From the NCBI GenBank assembly GCA_027489245.1, contig JAIYAC010000007.1:1-64000 (forward strand): a DNA stretch of 64,000 nucleotides, read 5' to 3'. The translations under genes and the position numbers were made by a program. The DNA comes from Neisseriaceae bacterium. Lineage in GTDB: Bacteria; Pseudomonadota; Gammaproteobacteria; Burkholderiales; Chromobacteriaceae. Of the stretch, positions 61,759-64,000 are shown piece after piece (position 1 is the first letter of the stretch; the number at the start of each line of letters is the position of its first letter). Below the pieces are notes generated by a model that saw only the letters and a list, made by a program, of their open reading frames with translations, had not been told where the DNA came from and ran no database searches.

Positions 61759-62280
61759 ACCTGAGTCCTTGTTACTGTTAACTCGGACACATCAGGCTGC
61801 CGTGAGGCCGCTTGGGCAGAGCGTGAACCACGCCGGGTGCGACAGTGTGGTTCGGTGCACCTGTAACGCCAATGCTGGCCTTCGCGGCGGGGCCGGAAGT
61901 GTCACTCGGTGCGCGTTGGGGCACAGTTCTGTACGTACGACGTGATGCCGCCGCCCTGGATGGCTGGCCTTGAGGCGCGATTGTTTATCCGCCATGCACT
62001 GCACGACGGAACAAAGGGGCGCTTTGCACCGCGGTCCGCACTGGGAGGCTCGCCTCCTTCACGTCTGCCGGCTTAGGGTGTTGTCGTCCGGGTGGCCTGG
62101 ATGAGGTTGGCCGCAACGGAAAACACCTTCGAATAACCCAAGAAAGCGCGCATTGTAGCGGCATTGTGGGCGTTTATGTTGCACGGCAGTATTACAGGCA
62201 GAAAAAGTTTTTACATCAGTGCGCGAGGTGCGCTGTCAGGTGCATGATTTGATCAAAAGCCTTGCCGGAACAAGCGTTTG
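61759..62280 (-). promoter_or_regulatory. 522-base gap with a structured leader upstream of the decarboxylase
   Basis: No certain gene. On the minus strand it holds several hairpins: GGAGGC/GCCTCC near 62050, CGAACCAC/GTGGTTC near 61835 and CTGCC/GGCAG near 61800. A small open frame of up to 70 codons (about 62004-61792; Arg/His-rich, with the text HRTTLSHPAWFTLCPSGL) stops 33 bases before the decarboxylase start. Leader peptides that sense polyamine or ornithine precede speF in Enterobacteria; a similar role here is only a suggestion. The part from 62116 to 62280 is AT-richer and probably holds the promoter. Confidence 0.4.
62104..62115 (+). repeat. Uptake-like 12-mer (AGGTTGGCCGCA) in the decarboxylase leader region
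   Basis: A full consensus copy in the intergenic region, about 350 bases upstream of the decarboxylase start. Confidence 0.75.
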
Positions 62281-63732
62281 CTAGCCCCGGCTGTCGGTGT
62301 CTGGTGGGGGCGGGGGGGCCTGCGGGCGGCGCTTTTTCCACAGCTGTGGTGCAGCCCGCAGCAGAATGCTGCCGCTGGCCAGCAAGAGTAGTAGCGCCAG
62401 CGGCAGGGCGACCAGATAGGGGGCCCACAGCACGGCTGCGGCCAACATCACCAGCACCAGCGCGATGCTGGCAAACGCCCGAGCCTCGCTGTCTTCCACG
62501 CTGCGTGTGCCGCGTATGGCGCTATCCAGCGCGTCGCCCAGCCGCGCTGCCTGGCGGGCGGCGGCGGCGGCGCTGGCCACGGCATGCTGCCGTAGTGGCA
62601 GGCGAGGGCCTTGCTGGCGGGGTTTGGCCAGGGCTGGCCGTTTGTGCGTGCCGCTCAGGACGATCTCGGTGGCGTTGTCGATGTCTTGCAGAAAGCGTGT
62701 TTCCATCTGGGCGGCCAGGCTGTGGTCTTCTATGGCCACGTCCAGCTCGCGGTTGGCCAGCCAGCTGGAAATATTCAGGTTGGTGGAGCCAATGCGCGCC
62801 CAGCGGCCATCGGCCACGGCGGTTTTGGCGTGGATCATGGGCCCGTTCCATTCGAATACGCGTACACCCGCCTCCAGTAGCGGGCGGTACAGCGTGCGCG
62901 AGACGGTGGCGATCCAGCCGATATCGCTGCTGCGTGGCACCAGCAGGCGCACATCCACACCATCGTGGGCAGCGTTGCACAGCGCGCTCAGGTAGGCGCT
63001 GGTGCCTATGAAGTAGGCGTCGGTCAGCCACAGCCGCTCACGGGCGAAGCCGGCAATCAGCAGATCCAGGCGCATCAGCTTGGCGGTGGACGGCGTGGTG
63101 GCGATCAGCCGTGCGCTCACGTTACCGGCAGGCTCAAGGTTGGCCGCAAGGGTGGGCAAGGGCTCGCCGCAGGCCGCCCAGCTGTCAGCAAATGCCGCGA
63201 TGGCGTCGCCCAGTAGCGGGCCGCGCAGACGCAGGCCGGTATCGCGCCAGCCCAGCCAGCGCGAGCTGGCACACAGGCCACCGATAAACGCGGTGTCGCC
63301 ATCTACCACAATCAGCTTGCGATGATCGCGCCCCAGCAGGCTCAGGCCGCTGTGCCAGCCAGGCGCTTGCCAGCACCGCACCTGCGCGCCAGCTTCTAGC
63401 AGGGGGGTGAAGAAGCCGCGGTAGTGTTCGCGCCAGCACCCCAGCCAGTCGTACAGCACATACACCTGCACGCCTTGCGCCAGGCGCTCCAGCAGCAAGC
63501 CGCGCAGCTGCTGGCCGAATTCGTCGTCGGCAAACAGATACATCTCGATCAGGATGCTGTGCGTGGCGCTGGCCATACTGTCCCACCAGGCCTGGAAATT
63601 GGCCTCGGCATCAAACAGCACATCGATCTGGTTACCCGCCACCAACGGTGCACCAGCCGAGCGCGCCAGGGCTTGCTCGGCAAGCTGGCGGAACAGGGTG
63701 TCCTGTGTGGATGCGGTGTGATGCGATGCCAT
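62281..63732 (-). CDS. Phospholipase D/cardiolipin synthase-family protein
   Basis: A 483-residue protein with two HKD motifs: GRDHRKLIVVDGDTAFIGG near residue 135 and MIHAKTAVADGRWARIGSTN near residue 300. C-terminal part: a basic, Ala-rich linker, then two hydrophobic segments (ALVLVMLAAAVLWAPYLVALPLALLLLLASGSILL) and a Pro-rich tail. Cardiolipin synthases usually have N-terminal helices, so the membrane anchor is at the opposite end here. Likely substrates are phosphatidylglycerol or other phospholipids. Two uptake-like repeats occur (62437, 63137). Confidence 0.82.
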   Translation of the reverse strand: MASHHTASTQDTLFRQLAEQALARSAGAPLVAGNQIDVLFDAEANFQAWWDSMASATHSILIEMYLFADDEFGQQLRGLLLERLAQGVQVYVLYDWLGCWREHYRGFFTPLLEAGAQVRCWQAPGWHSGLSLLGRDHRKLIVVDGDTAFIGGLCASSRWLGWRDTGLRLRGPLLGDAIAAFADSWAACGEPLPTLAANLEPAGNVSARLIATTPSTAKLMRLDLLIAGFARERLWLTDAYFIGTSAYLSALCNAAHDGVDVRLLVPRSSDIGWIATVSRTLYRPLLEAGVRVFEWNGPMIHAKTAVADGRWARIGSTNLNISSWLANRELDVAIEDHSLAAQMETRFLQDIDNATEIVLSGTHKRPALAKPRQQGPRLPLRQHAVASAAAAARQAARLGDALDSAIRGTRSVEDSEARAFASIALVLVMLAAAVLWAPYLVALPLALLLLLASGSILLRAAPQLWKKRRPQAPPPPPDTDSRG

Positions 63733-63989
63733 TTGTTTATTGTCTGACAGTATTAAAAATTCATTATTTTGTAGGGATCCGACGATCAGGCAGGCAAGTC
63801 GTTTTTTTGAATCTTGGTGTCTCTAAATTATAAAGTACCATGCGGGTAATCCCGCATTCTGTAGTGGCAAAATTACAATAAGTCTTTGTTTATTAAATGA
63901 TAATGCGTCGCACAAAAAGCGGTTGCAGGGTCAGTATTCTTGACCTTAGAATCGAAACATTCGCATCACATTATAAGCAGGGACAAAAG
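63733..63989. other. AT-rich intergenic region with an 18-base palindrome
   Basis: The 257 bases are much richer in A and T than the flanking genes. An inverted repeat ATGCGGG/CCCGCAT with a 4-base centre lies at 63840-63857 without a T-run, so it may be an operator. The next gene begins at 63990. Confidence 0.45.
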
Positions 63990-64000
63990 ATGGACAGACA
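63990..64000 (+). CDS. Start of an unidentified gene cut by the window end
   Basis: ATG at 63990-63992 follows AGGGA at a good distance and begins Met-Asp-Arg. Only three full codons are visible, so no product can be named. Confidence 0.45.

Noticed and set aside
59563-61764. Open frame of 733 codons opposite the decarboxylase
   Set aside because: Antisense shadow of a well-supported gene; composition is Val/Gln/His-rich without any domain.
1-64000. CRISPR arrays, prophage, rRNA genes or plasmid origins
   Set aside because: No regularly spaced direct repeats, phage structural genes, rRNA sequence or replication initiator gene was seen.

Overview
The window looks like a chromosomal segment of a GC-rich betaproteobacterium of the order Neisseriales, most likely a Chromobacteriaceae member (Vogesella/Aquitalea/Chromobacterium type). 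The basis is the gene order ispE - tRNA-Gln - prs - rplY - pth - ychF, betaproteobacterial housekeeping proteins, a RegB/RegA redox two-component pair, a lysine/arginine decarboxylase and a PuuB-like oxidase. No species is claimed. Nearly all of it is core-like and densely coded. There is no prophage, CRISPR array or intact insertion sequence.

Layout. 1-6.4 kb: the end of a CysB-like regulator, a drug/metabolite exporter with a divergent LysR regulator, ferredoxin-NADP reductase, an isocitrate/isopropylmalate-type dehydrogenase and the RegB/RegA pair. An FNR-type box and a GCGNC inverted repeat lie in the two upstream regions. 6.4-6.8 kb: a well-delimited small-RNA candidate. 6.8-14.9 kb: a minus-strand run with a PAS-only protein, a D-2-hydroxyacid dehydrogenase, an Fe-S cluster-type protein, a GST, ExoD, a succinate-semialdehyde dehydrogenase, a nitronate monooxygenase-like enzyme, a miniature inverted-repeat element and a LuxR solo. 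15.3-20.5 kb: a LysR regulator, puuB, a kexin-like lipoprotein protease with a separate chaperone-like gene, and SirB2. 20.6-32.7 kb: the recombination cluster recC - (AT-rich FRG-domain gene) - recB - binding protein - pap - recD - tRNA-Pro. 33-41 kb: a NUDIX protein, a 66-residue protein, a complete MacAB/outer-membrane efflux operon, tRNA-Arg, a dihaem cytochrome c and a DUF4239-like membrane protein. 41-50 kb: rep, apaH, dctA, an acyltransferase, fpg, a TPR lipoprotein, lolB and ispE. 50.7-57 kb: tRNA-Gln, prs, rplY, pth, ychF, then a cystine-type ABC pair and a trans-sulfuration enzyme. 57-64 kb: three solute-binding-like proteins, the decarboxylase with a long leader, and a phospholipase D/cardiolipin synthase.

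The strongest unexplained signal is a short dispersed repeat with core GTTGGCCGCA and extended form AGGTTGGCCGCA. I located 51 copies of the 10-base core by eye, about one per 1.25 kb, where well under one is expected by chance. It occurs in both orientations, in all three reading frames, in genes and between them. Twice it forms inverted pairs just after a stop codon. It is concentrated in recB, recC and recD. This is how the DNA uptake sequences of Neisseriaceae behave, and the motif shares 8 of 12 positions with one published Neisseriaceae dialect. I propose it as the DNA uptake sequence of this lineage; I do not know of a description of it.

The second item of interest is an AT-rich FRG-domain gene placed exactly between recC and recB. 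It has no copy of the repeat and is probably a recent arrival, perhaps a defence gene tied to RecBCD.
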